A stretch of 64,000 nucleotides of DNA from Nematostella vectensis (GCF_932526225.1 NC_064042.1:3765001-3829000); one strand, 5' to 3'; counted from the first letter of the stretch, positions 32,578 to 45,928 are shown. Numbers and translations: made by a program. The notes: generated by a model not told the origin, from the letters alone.

Positions 32578-35500
32578 GTGAAAGCGCTCACGATGATTTG
32601 GCATTGGAAGCTCCTCACTTTTACATTCCTGTGTTTGGTGCTGCAAGGGATAAATGACAGTCATGACAATAGCTCTGTGTTACTCCGAGCTTCAAATGAC
32701 CTAATTATAAATGATACACCGCAATTTCACTTCAGACGACTACACAAATCTACTCCATCGTCGTCCACTGCCCCGGCTCGTGTTTGTTTAGACTTACTTA
32801 GAAGCGCCTCCATTGCACTACTACTGGTCTGCCTTTCAAATGACGTCCAGCTTAATCCAGGTCCACAAGCTACAAATCACGTTACTAACGTCCATCTGCC
32901 ATGCATTCCACTGTCCAAAAATGGTGTAAGAATATGTCATTGGAACGCGAGGAGCTTCAATAATGATAAATACGAGCAAATAAAAGAAATCCTTACACAC
33001 CCTCGTACGAAGATAGATGTGATGATTATTACCGAGACATGGCTGAATTCCTCACACACGAACGAAGAATATGGGATCCCTGGATATCATATTGAGCGGA
33101 AAGATAGAACTAGAAAGGAAAGGGGAGGAGTAATGATGTACGTATCTCACGCTATGGCTTATACCCGTTTACCAACTCTAGAATCAAGTGACACAGAGCT
33201 CCTTTGCACTCAAGTGATACCGTGCAAGTCCAACTGCCCAATTGTTATTGCCGGAGTCTATCCGTGCCGGATTCAACTGCTGAAATGGATGCTAAGCTAG
33301 AAGGTCTCATAGAAAAAATGAACATCACCAACAAAGAAGCGCTACTACTGGGGGATTTCAACATCAACTTCCTCAAACAGCAAAACCATAAGCATCGTCT
33401 AATCAAGTTCCTCACCAGCTTTGGTTTCACTCAAACCATCAATGAAGTGACTCGTCCAGAGAGCCAGGCTTGCTTGGATCACGTTTACACCAACCAGCCA
33501 CAGTGCATCACAAAGACCAAGGTATGCAACATCGGACTATCAGATCATTTACCAGTGTGCGTTGTGCGCAGATACAAAAAGAAACAAGATCGCGCAGCAG
33601 ATAAAAACCATGTCTATATTTCCTACCGTGACTGCAAGAAGCTGGATGAGGAGGCCTTCCTAAAAGACCTTAATGAGGCCCCGTGGAGTGTGCTGGACAC
33701 CTTTGATGACCTTGATGACGCTGTGGATTATTGGAATCGGACTTTCCTAAGTATCGCTGATATACATGCTCCTCTTATTAGAAAGCGTGTAAAGAAACAA
33801 AGCCAACCACAGTGGATGACGCCTGAACTCTACGCAGCCATTAGAGATCGCGACAGGCTGCTAGAGAGAGCCCGAAAGTGTAATAGTGACTCAGATGCGT
33901 GGGGAACTTTTAAATCAGCTCGAAATAACGTTTTTCAATCCATCCGAGAAGCTAAACGAAATCATTTCAACAAGTCATTTTAACAGAGTTCAACGGCAAA
34001 GGAATTCTGGAGACATCTAAAAATTGCTATCGGGCAGACAAGTAAACCGTCACCTTCGCAACTAAGAGGCAATGCAAGCAACACACCCACCATCACAGAT
34101 CCACGTGAAATAGCTAATGCATTTAACGAGTTTTTTTGTTTCCGTTGCTGCCACCTACAGAAATAGCAATGTCAACATGAGAACGCTGTCAACTTCAGAT
34201 TTCGAAAAGTTAAAAGGGTTTGTTGATAGCAAAATCCCGAGTGGCACTAAATTTGAAATACCCAAAGTCATGCAAGAATTTGTGCAAGGTTATCTTCTTC
34301 AACTACAAACGTGTAAAGCCACAGGTTTGGACGGTATAAGTGCTCGCCTTTTAAGGGCTGCAGCCCCAGCCATAGCTCCATCGTTGACTAAGATCATCAA
34401 CCAAAGTATAAAAACTGGACGATTCCCTGCGCGCTGGAAAGAGGCGAAAGTCTGTCCAATATATAAAGCTGGAGACCGCCTGAGTGTTGATAACTACCGA
34501 CCCATCAGTATTTTACCTGCCCTGTCCAAAGTTATTGAAAGACACATACACGTTTGCTTATATGAATACCTAAACAGCCACAAGCTATTAAGTAGTAACC
34601 AGTCAGGTTTCCGTCCCTATCACTCGTGCGATACTGCCCTAGTAAAGTTGATTGATTATCTCATTGGAAATATGGATCAGGGACTAATATCTGGCTTGAA
34701 CCTCATAGACTACCGAAAGGCGGTAGTCTATGAGGTTTTGATTTAGTAGACCATGACACGCTTATTAGGAAGCTCTCCATATATGGCGTCTCTGGAAAGT
34801 CACTAAATTGGTTCAAGTCTTATCTAGAAGACCGAAAACAGAAAGTAACAATAAGTGGTCAGCTATTAGATTCGCAGCCCATTACTGCAGGCGTTCCCCA
34901 GAGCTCGATTTTAGGTCCCTTAATGTTTATCCTGTTTATTAATGACTTACCACTTGAAGTCTCCAACAGCGCACTCGAGATATATGCAGATGATACAAGA
35001 CAAGTCGCAAGTGGAAGTAGCGTTAGTGAGGTTGAGTCTATTCTTACTGAAGAGCTAAAAAAGGTGAATGGATGGGCGAATGAAAACAAAATGGTTTTGA
35101 ACCAAAGCAAAACCAAATCAATGCTTATCTGTAGCAAGTTAAAGTTGCACAAACTGGCAGGAAAGGATTTGACAGTCAGCACAGAAAATGGCCAGCTTGA
35201 ATGTGTAAATGAAGTTAAACTGCTTGGCATAAGATTAGACAACTTCTTAACCTGGGACAACCACCTCAAGTACATTCACAATAAGATCTCCAAGCGACTA
35301 GGCTTGTTAAAAAGGACAAAGAAATTCCTGTCACTTAAAGCAAGAACCCTGTTCTACCATTCGCTCATACAGCCAATATTAGACTATGGTGCTATCACGC
35401 TCCTAGTGATTGGCTTACTCATAGTACCTATATCACAGTTATACGCTCCTAGTGATGGGCTCACTCGTAGTACCTATACTACAGTTGTACGCTCCTAGTG

Positions 35501-35637
35501 ATGGGCTCGGGGCTCGACCAAAAAGCAACACATCGACGATATGGTCAAGTTCCAGAAACGATGTGCGCGGCTTATCCTCGATAAGAAATGGGATGCACCT
35601 TCAAAATCACATTTTGAAGAACTAAATATTGTCATTG
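32578..35637 (+). mobile_element. APE-type non-LTR retrotransposon (CR1/L2-like), defective
   Basis: The N-terminus is hydrophobic and is followed by a 2A-like motif NDVQLNPGP (32839-32865). The APE endonuclease has HWNARSFN, ITETWL, GDFNINF and SDHLPV. The reverse transcriptase has SNQSGFRP, GVPQSSILGP and YADD, then KLLGIRL. It is broken by a one-base shift near 33260, a TAA at 33981-33983, an extra T near 34135, a 14-bp foldback insertion at 34722-34735 and a repeated insertion near 35400-35505. The 3' end of the RT is missing where a (TCTA)n tract begins. Translation stops show it is not functional. Confidence 0.9.
34699..34737. repeat. 17-bp perfect hairpin inside the LINE reverse transcriptase
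   Basis: Arms at 34699-34715 and 34721-34737 (AACCTCATAGACTACCG and its complement) flank a 5-base loop. The right arm interrupts a codon series that should read LIDYRKAFDLVDH, so it is an insertion copied from the left arm. Confidence 0.85.
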
Positions 35638-37064
<1,427 letters not shown>

Positions 37065-37068
37065 CTGT

Positions 37069-37102
37069 CTCTGTTGCGCTTAGTGCAGTAAGCGCAACAG
37101 AG
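37069..37102. repeat. 14-bp hairpin at the end of the tetranucleotide tract
   Basis: CTCTGTTGCGCTTA and its exact complement flank GTGCAG. The function is unknown. It could be a break-repair scar or a cruciform. Confidence 0.6.
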
Positions 37103-38729
37103 CGATGGGCTCCAAATTAATTGTTCCGTGTGTGTGTTGTTAGTTACTGCTGTGTGGCACTGTGTGTTTGAAGAGACAGGAGACCCCCGGTTTAGTGTAC
37201 TAAGTATATAATTGGCGGGAACATCACAAGAACGCGCGCTCTGATTGGTTCGCTATCTCGGAATTATGGGACAGCATTCACCGCTGAAACTCGGAACAGT
37301 GAGTGGATTTGTGAAATTACAATAAAAAACTTGCTTTTAGCATCCGAAATGGATTTGATGCCCTCAATGTTCAGAGCGAGCAAAATCTTTAGAAAGATAC
37401 GAACATCTCTTAGAAGCGATACCTCGTTTCGCGCGACCATTATTAAAGGAAACTCGAAAAAATAGTTACAGCAAAATGTGTCTTGTTTAGTCCCCGCCAA
37501 GTATATCCACTGCTATTCCCTCCGCCTTTGGCGAATAATTGTTTTAAAATTATCCGGGAAAATGAAAAAAAAAAAAAAAAAAAAACAACAACAGAAGAAA
37601 TAACTTCAATTCAATTGTGACACAAATTTGAGTCGAGGCATGAGCTCGGAAAGATTCCCAGCCAGGGCCAGGGTACGATGCGCTAATGCACAAGGCCATC
37701 CGCGCTTCCACTGTTTGTTCGCACTTCTGCGTACGTCGTGTCTTTATTCTCATTATCATTTCCAATAGGGGACTTGCGCTAAGAGATCACGTTACTGTTT
37801 GGGTGGTAAACTAGCGTGCGCTCAGGCTTTTAGCGGCAAAATAACAGCAACAAAAAGCAACTTATTCAGCGTTTTCTAAAAAAAAGGCAATATTTTTTTT
37901 AGAAAGGGTTTAGTTTCATTAAAATATTTTTTTCGTCGTTGTTCTCTGGTGTAACGGGCGCAGTCCTAAAAACAGTAGAGATAGCTCACCCAAAATGCCA
38001 CCAGGAGCCAGGCGTAGCTTCCTATACGAAAACACGCACTTGCGGGCTTTAGAAATTCAGGTTTTCGTTTTTGTGAAAGACATAAGGGCACAGTGATATG
38101 ACGGGGCACGTTAGCCTCGTTCCCAGGCTACCCCTGTCAGCTCCATGATGCTTTGCGCGCACTCACACTTTCCAATATGGCGGACGCTGCGAGAGCAGAA
38201 AGGGCCAGTGACGTCATAGCCATGAAGAGCGTGATAGGCCCGCCGAGAAGCAAGGGGACGAGGCAAGGGGCACTTGCGGTGGAATCATAAAAAGTATCGG
38301 ATGTAAACCTTTGAATAAGAACTAAGGAGGGGGGAGGGATGTCTAAATATTGGCGACTCTGCGTACAGCGTTATACCAGCGTTTTTTCCAGACGTTTTCG
38401 CAACAAAATTAAATTATCTCCAAAAAGTTAACTGAGAGTGATTGCTCATCACATTGTACTAGTCTCCTTACCTGCGTTCCATAAAAAAAAACATACAAAA
38501 CAAGGACTCCTGTAAACCAAGTAGTAAGCTGCCCCCATTTCCAAGAAGGATGTCTGACGAATTTATGTATGTATCATTGTCTGAAACAATAAAGTCCACT
38601 GTAGCATGTAGAGAACGAGTTACAAGCAAAATAAGGGAACAATAAGCTAAGCAGAGTTGGTATAACTAGAAAGACTTGACAAGCTCTAGAAAAATTAGAT
38701 GGTCTGCGTAGGCGTGATGAAGACAAGGT
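37103..38729. other. Intronic sequence, no exon seen, contains a probable MITE
   Basis: A possible element at about 38112-38270 has ends TTAGCCTCGTTCCC and GGGGACGAGGCAAG (degenerate inverted repeat) and contains a CRE-like TGACGTCA and an ATGGCGG motif. A poly-A run lies at ~37565. No Ig exon is seen. Confidence 0.4.
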
Positions 38730-38733
38730 ATAA

Positions 38734-38912
38734 ATCAACACAAGGTTGAAAAGGTATGTTAAACGCCTAACGTTTTGAGCGTTGGCCCAGCTTCGTCGGA
38801 GAAAAAAGGCCAGATTGCTTTTCTCTTTGACGAAAAGCTAACGCATGAAGCGTAAAAACTCTGTTTGCAGAGGCGTTTAACATACCTTTCAACCTTGTGT
38901 TGATCTATATAA
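38734..38912. mobile_element. MITE with ATCAACACAAGGTTGAAA ends, copy 1
   Basis: Inverted repeats of ~36 bp (ATCAACACAAGGTTGAAAAG, then GTATGTTAAACGCCT) bound a ~180-bp element next to TATA-type flanks. A second, more diverged family member is at 46002-46133. Confidence 0.75.
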
Positions 38913-38987
38913 TACCAAGTATACATTTGTAAGAGTATTGAACTATTATGATTCCCATTTGAACTATAATTATCAACACCTCAACAG

Positions 38988-39245
38988 ACAAAGCCACTAA
39001 GGTTATCACCCCAAGGCAAGTGAACGTTGACGAGTCCCGCCCACTTCGCCTCGAGTGCTCGAGTGACGGTAACCCTGTGCCTGACCTCACCTGGGTGCGG
39101 TTTCCAGGAGGGGTGGGTCTACCAACACATGCTGGTATCTACGAGGTATCTAACGTCAATCGATCAGACTCCGGGAATAACTCCTGTGTAGCGGCTAGTT
39201 CCATTGGACTCACTCACTCAAGTCTTGTTAAGGTCACCGTCAACT
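38988..39245 (+). CDS. Ig-domain exon, intact
   Basis: The exon is 258 nt, phase 1-1, acceptor CAACAG and donor GTAAGT. The pattern is ESRPLRLECSSDGNPVPDLTW, then RSDSGNNSCVAASSIG. The middle strands are short, as in other exons here. Confidence 0.8.
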
Positions 39246-39744
39246 GTAAGTGCATTTGGAAAGATTTTCCGGAACAAGAGTAATTGGCACATGCTGTTTT
39301 GTTGTGCAAGGCACGCAGGCAGGTAAGCAGGCAGCTAAAATCCGGAATGACTCTCTAATAGTTGTAAAAACGTTAGGTTTTACACGTTACGTTGTTACGT
39401 TACCTCCATTTTCTCTTGTTTTATTTGAGACCACATACCACATGTCTTCGCTCTTAGCGCTGTTTATTAGGAGAACTTGAATTCTCGTCTTCAATTTCAC
39501 TGAACAAATGGACTAAGAAAGCATATACAAAAATTTGAGCCTCGATTCTGTTCTCCATTATCGCAATTAAGATTGATTGATTGCTTGTATTGCAAAAAAA
39601 AATTATGCATCGAACACATCCTATTTATGCGTTTTTTAATTTCTCTGTCCAATAAGGTTGAAGGTTGGACTATCAATGAATAGGGGCAGAGAATTTTCTC
39701 CCGTAGTCTCATACATATTTTCTTAGTATTTGTATTTGTTTCAG

Positions 39745-40009
39745 ATGCACCGACATTCCTTGTTGAACCACAGGACGCTAATTTTACCAACGGAAGCAGC
39801 GTAGAGCTACATTGCCAAGCCGAAGGCTACCCCTCTCCGTCAATCACCTACAGGAAGTGACATCAAACCTGGTGCCCAGCGCTCTGACGGTTTACTCGTG
39901 ATTGATCACGTGACGGGTAGTGATATAGGTTGGTATGAATGTCACGCGTCGAATGAGTTTGCTGGACGCAACTGGACGATTCAATCACGTGCTGGGATCT
40001 TCATGCCAT
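39745..40009 (+). pseudogene. Ig-domain exon with frameshift
   Basis: The first half reads GSSVELHCQAEGYPSPSITY, then hits TGA at about 39857 after a missing base or bases. The other frame resumes SDIKPGAQRSDGLLVIDHV and IGWYECHASNEFAG to a GTGAGT donor at 40010. Confidence 0.75.
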
Positions 40010-40026
40010 GTGAGTAACAAGTTTAA

Positions 40027-40481
40027 ACACGAGGTTCCGCTATAAAAGGGAAAGCTCCTCTCACCCCCGGGATCAAGAACAAACAGTTATCAATCAGCTG
40101 TCAATGAGTCAATATGTCAGGACAATTGCTCAGAGCTCTAAATTCAAATTTGATATTCTAAAGCAAATTGAATATAATTCCTAGACTTGTCCACCTAAAA
40201 TGTTTCTATTTGTAGTATTACAATGCTATACCAAGCTGTGTGCGCTCTCTAAAATACGAGCATTTTCATAACAGAACGAGAATAATTCATGCAGATGCGT
40301 TATGCACCGAAAACTTGAGTAGGCAGCAAATCACTAATTTATCAATCTCTTAACACAGCTGTCTTGTTACCTCTGAGGCTCAGAGATAAGCCATTTTTAT
40401 AGGAGACTTATAATTTGTGACTTCTTGCGCGGCAGTGTTCAGGGGTGGAGGAGCTTTCTCTTATATTGCGGAACCTCGTGT
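40027..40481. mobile_element. TTAA-flanked MITE with ~45-bp inverted ends
   Basis: The ends ACACGAGGTTCCGCTATAAA and the complement of TATATTGCGGAACCTCGTGT form imperfect ~45-bp inverted repeats. TTAA flanks both sides (40023-40026 and 40482-40485), the piggyBac target. No coding capacity. Confidence 0.8.
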
Positions 40482-40620
40482 TTAAGTAAGTAAAGAGGAA
40501 GCATCCTTAGAGATTAGCAGTGCTCGTTCTCAAAGGCTAGTTAATATTAACCGCCCTTTTCCACTTCATATATCGCACGTCCCTCGTGCGCTCGGCCAAT
40601 TACATTGCATAAAGAGAGCA

Positions 40621-40985
40621 TAAGGGACGATTCATTCGTCGCGCTCCTGCCGTGCCGAATCTAATTGTCTATTTGTATCGAAACAAATACATTAAGTTCA
40701 ACGTTGATTCAGACGTCGCACTCAATAGGTTGCAAGTTGTAAAAGTTGACTTGATGCGGAGTTTCTGTTTCACAAAATGAAAAAAAAAAGGAATTTGGTC
40801 CATCAAATCAGAAGCTCGACGTTTGAATCGGTGTCGTGCTTTTGCCGTGCAGCTCGACAATTGCAGCGGCGCTTAGTGCCGTGCCGAACTCATTCTGCCG
40901 TGCCCAACTTAATTGATCCATACGTCGAATTATTCAACAAATAAGATTCGGCACGGCAGGAGCGCGACGTATGAATCGGGCCTTA
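40621..40985. mobile_element. MITE with TAAGG...GCCGTGCCGAATC ends
   Basis: The left (CGTCGCGCTCCTGCCGTGCC, then GAATCT) is inverted at the right (AGATTCGGCACGGCAGGAGC, then GCGACG). The ends are TAAGG and CCTTA. The interior repeats GCCGTGCC motifs. It lies 135 bp from the preceding MITE. Confidence 0.75.
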
Positions 40986-41885
40986 GATATCTTATGCTAT
41001 CTTGACTGCACACCTTTTTGGGGGTCTGTTTTTTTTTTTTGTAGATTTTTTTTTATTAATTAGCATAGTGTATGTCGAACTACTCCACATAATTTTCCAG
41101 GAATCTGTGTTTTCAAAGAATTTGCTAGCCTCCATCTTAAATAAATGTCTGCACGCTAACGTTAAGATAATCACCGGTTTTCCGCTTGCTCGGGCCAGAA
41201 TAGTGTAAGTTGAAGAACTGATTTATGGGGGATGGTAGAGTTGGGGTAAAGATTTCAATGTAAAAATGAGTGAGTGAGGGACGAAGGTAGGAGGCTGGCT
41301 AGAAGACAAACAGAAGAGCACCGGACTCGAAATAGAGTCGACTCAAAACGGCCCTGATCTGTTTGTACCAGTATTAATTCTAAGCCACGGAGCAGGGATG
41401 GATGCATTTTCCAACTACGAGCGGGTCATTCCGCTTAAAACTTGAACTGGTTATAATGCATCTTACAAAGAAAATAAAATGTAGAAAATGACATTCGACG
41501 TCTAGCATGAAGACGGGGGTTAAAAAATGTTTGGGAAGGAGCTCCCATTTATGTAAAATGACGCAATTAATTTACTCAAAATGTTTAATTGATGGTATTT
41601 TATTATTTTAAATTAAATTTATTATTAATTTCGGTTTTCACCCGAATGCATTTAAGTTTTTCAAAAATCTCTTTTGCATTAATCAAAACAGCTACTATTC
41701 TTTTGGGCGTTTTTTTATACCTTATTATAATAATAGAGGTTAAGAATATGGATATACTTGAAATCTTGCAATACCTCCTTTCCGTTTGAAATGTTTTACT
41801 TGGTCATTGTGGGTCTATGGTCTCGAAACCTTTGATGCTGTTGAATGGTATGCCTAGCTTTTATTGGAATTCCAAGATCTTGTTT

Positions 41886-42764
41886 TCAACGATAACGGTG
41901 GAAGCACACTGTCTTTATCAACGACTTTCTGAACCCAGGCATCTTTACTGCATAAAAAATTGGGTTTATGGCAGAGTTGGTGTACTGGAGAATCTTAAAT
42001 GCCACTATCAAGGAGAGCGATGGATTTATGGTAATATAGAGGTAGTTCAATATAACAAATGGCAACCATGTAAGAATGGAGGCCCCGGTGACCAAGCACA
42101 TGGTCCGAGCAAGACGCTGTTTCTGCATTTGTCGTCTGGATACACGACTACAGCTTCCTGCCTGCTCCATCTGGATTGTGTGTCGTTTGAAACTCACAAA
42201 AGTGATGGTGTAGGCCGCTGCTGTTCCCATTAGCAGAATTACAATTACGGCGATAGGTTGATGCATTGCTATTTTTGTCCATATGACCGGAATTTTGCTC
42301 CAGTTGAATTTGGCGGAAATGCTAAGTCCTGTCAGTAATGTAGGAACCAGCCAAGAAGCACAGATTGCGCCGACATATACTCGACAACTCGAGTTTAAAT
42401 GGCGCAGAGGCCACACGGTAGCCCACATACGCTCTATTGCTATTAGAGCTACAGTTGTCATAGATGCTAGTCCAAGCAGCCTATCGCTACTCATGTAGAC
42501 CCAGTAAATGCCTGTATTCGTCTCACCATAATTAAATGTTATACAGGCAAAGATTGTAGCGGGAATAATTCCAATAAGGAAGTCGGCCACGGCCAGGTTG
42601 ATGACGAGATAGAAACTGCGCTTGCGGAGGTTGCTGTTGCAGAAGAATGTGAGAATGGTCAACATGTTACCAACCACAATAACCAAGGCAGTGACGATAG
42701 AGGCAACACGAATGACTTTTTCGCTCGCCATCCCTGTCGAGAAAGGCAGAGACGAGTTGTCCAT
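41886..42764 (-). CDS. Rhodopsin-family GPCR, copy 2 (292 aa, single exon)
   Basis: This is a close paralogue of the gene at 28948-29874 with the same class A landmarks (NLAVAD, ERM, NPIFY) and the same missing TM3 and ECL2 cysteines. Changes cluster around the outer end of TM2, ECL1 and TM3 (at residues 79, 84, 88, 90, 91 and 95) and in ECL3, which has a two-residue length change. The C-tail stops after HRYR, 16 residues shorter than copy 1. Flanking similarity extends about 41480-43480. It is antisense in the Ig gene and intronless. Confidence 0.9.
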   Translation of the reverse strand: MDNSSLPFSTGMASEKVIRVASIVTALVIVVGNMLTILTFFCNSNLRKRSFYLVINLAVADFLIGIIPATIFACITFNYGETNTGIYWVYMSSDRLLGLASMTTVALIAIERMWATVWPLRHLNSSCRVYVGAICASWLVPTLLTGLSISAKFNWSKIPVIWTKIAMHQPIAVIVILLMGTAAAYTITFVSFKRHTIQMEQAGSCSRVSRRQMQKQRLARTMCLVTGASILTWLPFVILNYLYITINPSLSLIVAFKILQYTNSAINPIFYAVKMPGFRKSLIKTVCFHRYR

Positions 42765-43489
42765 GCTTTAAAACAGAACAATGAATGGCTTGCTTTAGTT
42801 TTGAACCAGATGGTTATATTTGTGCTAGATATATCTATAATTGCTTATTGAATTTTTTTCTAAAACAATCTTAGACAGTATTCGTCGATCAGCTCCAATT
42901 GACATGACGAAAAAACAAAGCTCATTTCAAATCTAAAAATTTATTTTAAGTATTTAGTGAGTAATATCAAATGTCAAATTCGACTTAATTAAAAATTGAT
43001 GCGACGTTTTGAAAAGTGTCATTGAAATTTGAGATTTTCGTCCCTGAGCCCATACATAGCGCAAGGATGATCAAGAAAAAAATGTCTAAAAAGCCAAAAT
43101 CTGGGTATGTGCATTTCGGCCTCAAGTTATTTGTGTTTTGAAAATTAGTCCGTAATACAAGGAGCCGATGGTCATTGTAAGAAATTGTGACTTTTTTCTC
43201 TATCTATAATTGCGTATTTTCCAGGTCATTCCGTCATGTCGCTTCCATTTTCCATTTCATTTGTTGTAATTCTTTCAGTTGCTTTTAGAAAAGAAATTGC
43301 TTGCTTGCAATGGATGTATTAAAGGGGAACTTAACAGTAGAATAATCCTTTTGGTTTAGCCCAAGTATCAGACAATTTTATTTTTTAAAAGCTGGAGAGG
43401 AAGAGTAACGCCTGGCACAAATATTAGACACGACGTCGCTGTCAAAATACATCGTCTGTCAAAATTGCCCAGCTTCAGTGACTCGGTGG

Positions 43490-44900
43490 TAGCACAATCA
43501 ATTTATAAACAGTATTTAGTATGTAGAGAAATATTTAGAGCCAGCTTTTGTAAATCATTATGTATATTTGTTATCATTATATTATCATTTATGTATCAGG
43601 CGCTTTTCCAAGGATCGGCCGATGGGGGGTGCGGAGTCATAGGTAGCATATGGAAAAAGTACAGTATTTGAGGATTCCTTTTTAAGAAATGACCCACTTT
43701 TTGGGGGGTGCGCGCGCACCCTGCGCACCCCCCGTGTACGCGCCTGTGTATGTTTGTAAGAATTCAATAATTATCGGAGAGCCACATGTATATTATCTGT
43801 ATTGATACTAGGGGTCACTCTCAATAAAAAATGAACTAACTTTACTATAATTTATCATTACACTAATTTATCACGACAACTCGCCAACGTGCACTCGTGC
43901 ATTGCACGTTTCGCCGCCTGAAAGTAACTTTATTCTTCGTGATGCACAAATATATAATTAAAACTAGGCAGTAACTAAATACGTGATTACAATCATAGAT
44001 ACAAATAACAATAATAAATAACGTGGAATAAACTTACGACTCTTGAATATCGTCATACTTGGGTGGCGCCATTTACACTCGCACACAACTCAATAACAAA
44101 AACACGTGACCTTTTGGTCATTTGGGCAGCCTGTGGTGTATGGCGCTACATTATTAAAATACAGAGGAAAACGCAAAGATGATGGATATGCCCATGGCAC
44201 AACTTAAAAAAGTGTTATACGTAAATTAAATGCACATCCACGTCACTTAATTTTACGGAATTTTCATCTACTGTTAGATAAACCTCTACTTGGACACAAA
44301 TTTTATGAATTATTGATTAAGCTCACTCAATCAACTCGCGGGAAGTACCGCCAACAGTCCCAAGCATTTTTCGCTCTCACAGACAAATTTCTTGAAATTT
44401 CGTCTGATAAATGATTTCCGTATTAAGGAAGCTTTAGGGCATCCAAATTCCCATCCTCTTTAGTATATCTAGTAGATCTTAGCTTCGAGAAACCAAAAAG
44501 TAAAATTGCAGAGTTCTTCTTAAAATGAAGAGAGAGACCAATCATACATGCCTTTATTTAGCACGCGTACCGAATTGACATGATAGTGTTCTACTCTTTT
44601 TTATCTTTGGAAAGGAAAAAAAAAACGGAAAGAAAGACATAACACCTCCTAGTCACACTGGTCTGCACAACTTGTTTAATGGCATCTTCTATGAAAAGTG
44701 GCTAGTTTAAATTTAATGGCAACTAATTTGAATAGGTTAAATAGGGAATAGATAGATTTTCTACTACACTGAAAATAGCTGGCGCTATAAATCAAAAGTT
44801 ACCACAAAAACATTTACCTAATATTTTTTTGTGATTAAGAATGTGTCGGTCAGATGAAGAGCCTTTATGTTTATCCATCCATATGTGTTTATGCCTACAG
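43490..44900. other. Intronic sequence, one repeat, no exon seen
   Basis: Apart from the element at 43598-43747, I see no exon or RNA gene here. The region is AT-rich. Confidence 0.45.
43598..43747 (-). mobile_element. Interspersed repeat with GGCGCGTACxCGGG ends, copy 2
   Basis: This is the reverse-oriented relative of 14496-14668, sharing AAATGACCCACTTTTTGG and AGGCGCGTACACGGGGGG (minus strand). The ends are inverted with respect to each other. Confidence 0.55.
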
Positions 44901-45730
44901 ATGAAGCTATCATCAATAAAACAGTCTGTGACCGGAGGAAAACAACTTGTACTATTCTGTGAAGCTTATGGTCACCCTGTGCCTAGAATCACGTGTTCTA
45001 GAGCCCCTAAGCCTTTTGGCTCAGCGGTCGTAGGTTCTGAGTTGAGGATAGGGAAGGTTGAGAGGCCAGACGAGGGTCTTTACTCGTGCAGTGCGTTTAA
45101 TGTCGTTGGGATGAGTTGAGGATAGAGAAGGTTGAAAGGCCAGACGAGGTTTTGTTCTCGTGCAGTGCGTTTAATGGCGTCGGGATGAGTTGAGGATAGG
45201 GAAGGTTGAGAGGCCAGACGAGGGTCTGTACTCGTGCAGTGCGTTTAATGGCGTTGGGATGAGTTGAGGATAGGGAAGGTTGAGAGGCCAGACGAGGGCC
45301 TGTACTCGTGCAGTGCGTTTAATGGCGTCGGGATGAATTGAGGATAGGGAAGGTCGAGAGGCCAGACGAGGGTCTGTACTCGTGCAGTGCGTTTAATGGC
45401 GTCGGGATGAGTTGAGGATAGGGAAGGTCGAGAGGCCAGACGAGGGTCTGTACTCGTGCAGTGCGTTTAATGGCGTCGGGATGAGTTGAGGATAGGGAAG
45501 GTTGAGAGGCCAGACGAAGGTCTGTACTCGTGCAGTGCGTTTAATGGCGTCGGGATGAGTTGAGGATAGGGAAGGTTGAGAGGCCAGACGAGGGTCTGTA
45601 CTCGTGCAGTGCGTTTAATGGCGTCGGGATGAGCTGAGGATAGCAAAGGTTGAGAGGCCAGACGAGGGTCTGTACTCGTGCAGCGCGTTTAATGGCGTCG
45701 GGATGAGTTGATGCCCGTCATAGTGAATTG
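44901..45730 (+). pseudogene. Ig-domain exon whose second half became a minisatellite
   Basis: The frame starts SVTGGKQLVLFCEAYGHPVPRI and reaches DEGLYSCSAFNVVGM, then TGA at 45117-45119. The acceptor (CCTACAG) puts the Ig frame out of phase. From about 45041 the segment coding the last strands is tandemly repeated. After the last repeat the sequence GTCATAGTGAATT followed by GTAAGT looks like the original exon end and donor. Confidence 0.8.
45041..45711 (+). repeat. 74-bp exon-derived minisatellite, ~9 copies
   Basis: Each unit (GTTGAGGATAGGGAAGGTTG, AGAGGCCAGACGAGGGTCTG, TACTCGTGCAGTGCGTTTAA, and on) encodes the Ig segment around DEGLYSCSAFNGVG in one frame. Because 74 is not a multiple of three and each junction brings ATGAGTTGA, the array cannot be translated through. 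Confidence 0.9.
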
Positions 45731-45767
45731 TAAGTACTCACAGTAGTCAACTTCATTAGAATACATT

Positions 45768-45928
45768 CAGGGCCGTAGGGGGATGGGTGGGGGCACTGGG
45801 GCACGTGCCCGCACCCCCAATATTCTCAAAAATTACAATGACCAGTAGGCCCCCAAATATTTTTAGTTTCTGTATTGTGCCCCCTCCCCCCCCCCCCCCC
45901 CAATATTTCGAGGCCTGCTACAGCACTG
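45768..45928. mobile_element. Foldback MITE, CAGGGCCGTAGCAGG family, copy 3
   Basis: The ends CAGGGCCGTAGG and CCTGCTACAGCACTG are degenerate inverted repeats around a C-rich core that includes internal partial copies (CCCCCAATATT twice). Confidence 0.55.

Noticed and set aside
38160-38220. A promoter, from the ATGGCGG and TGACGTCA motifs
   Set aside because: The motifs lie within a likely repeat and no exon follows nearby in either direction.
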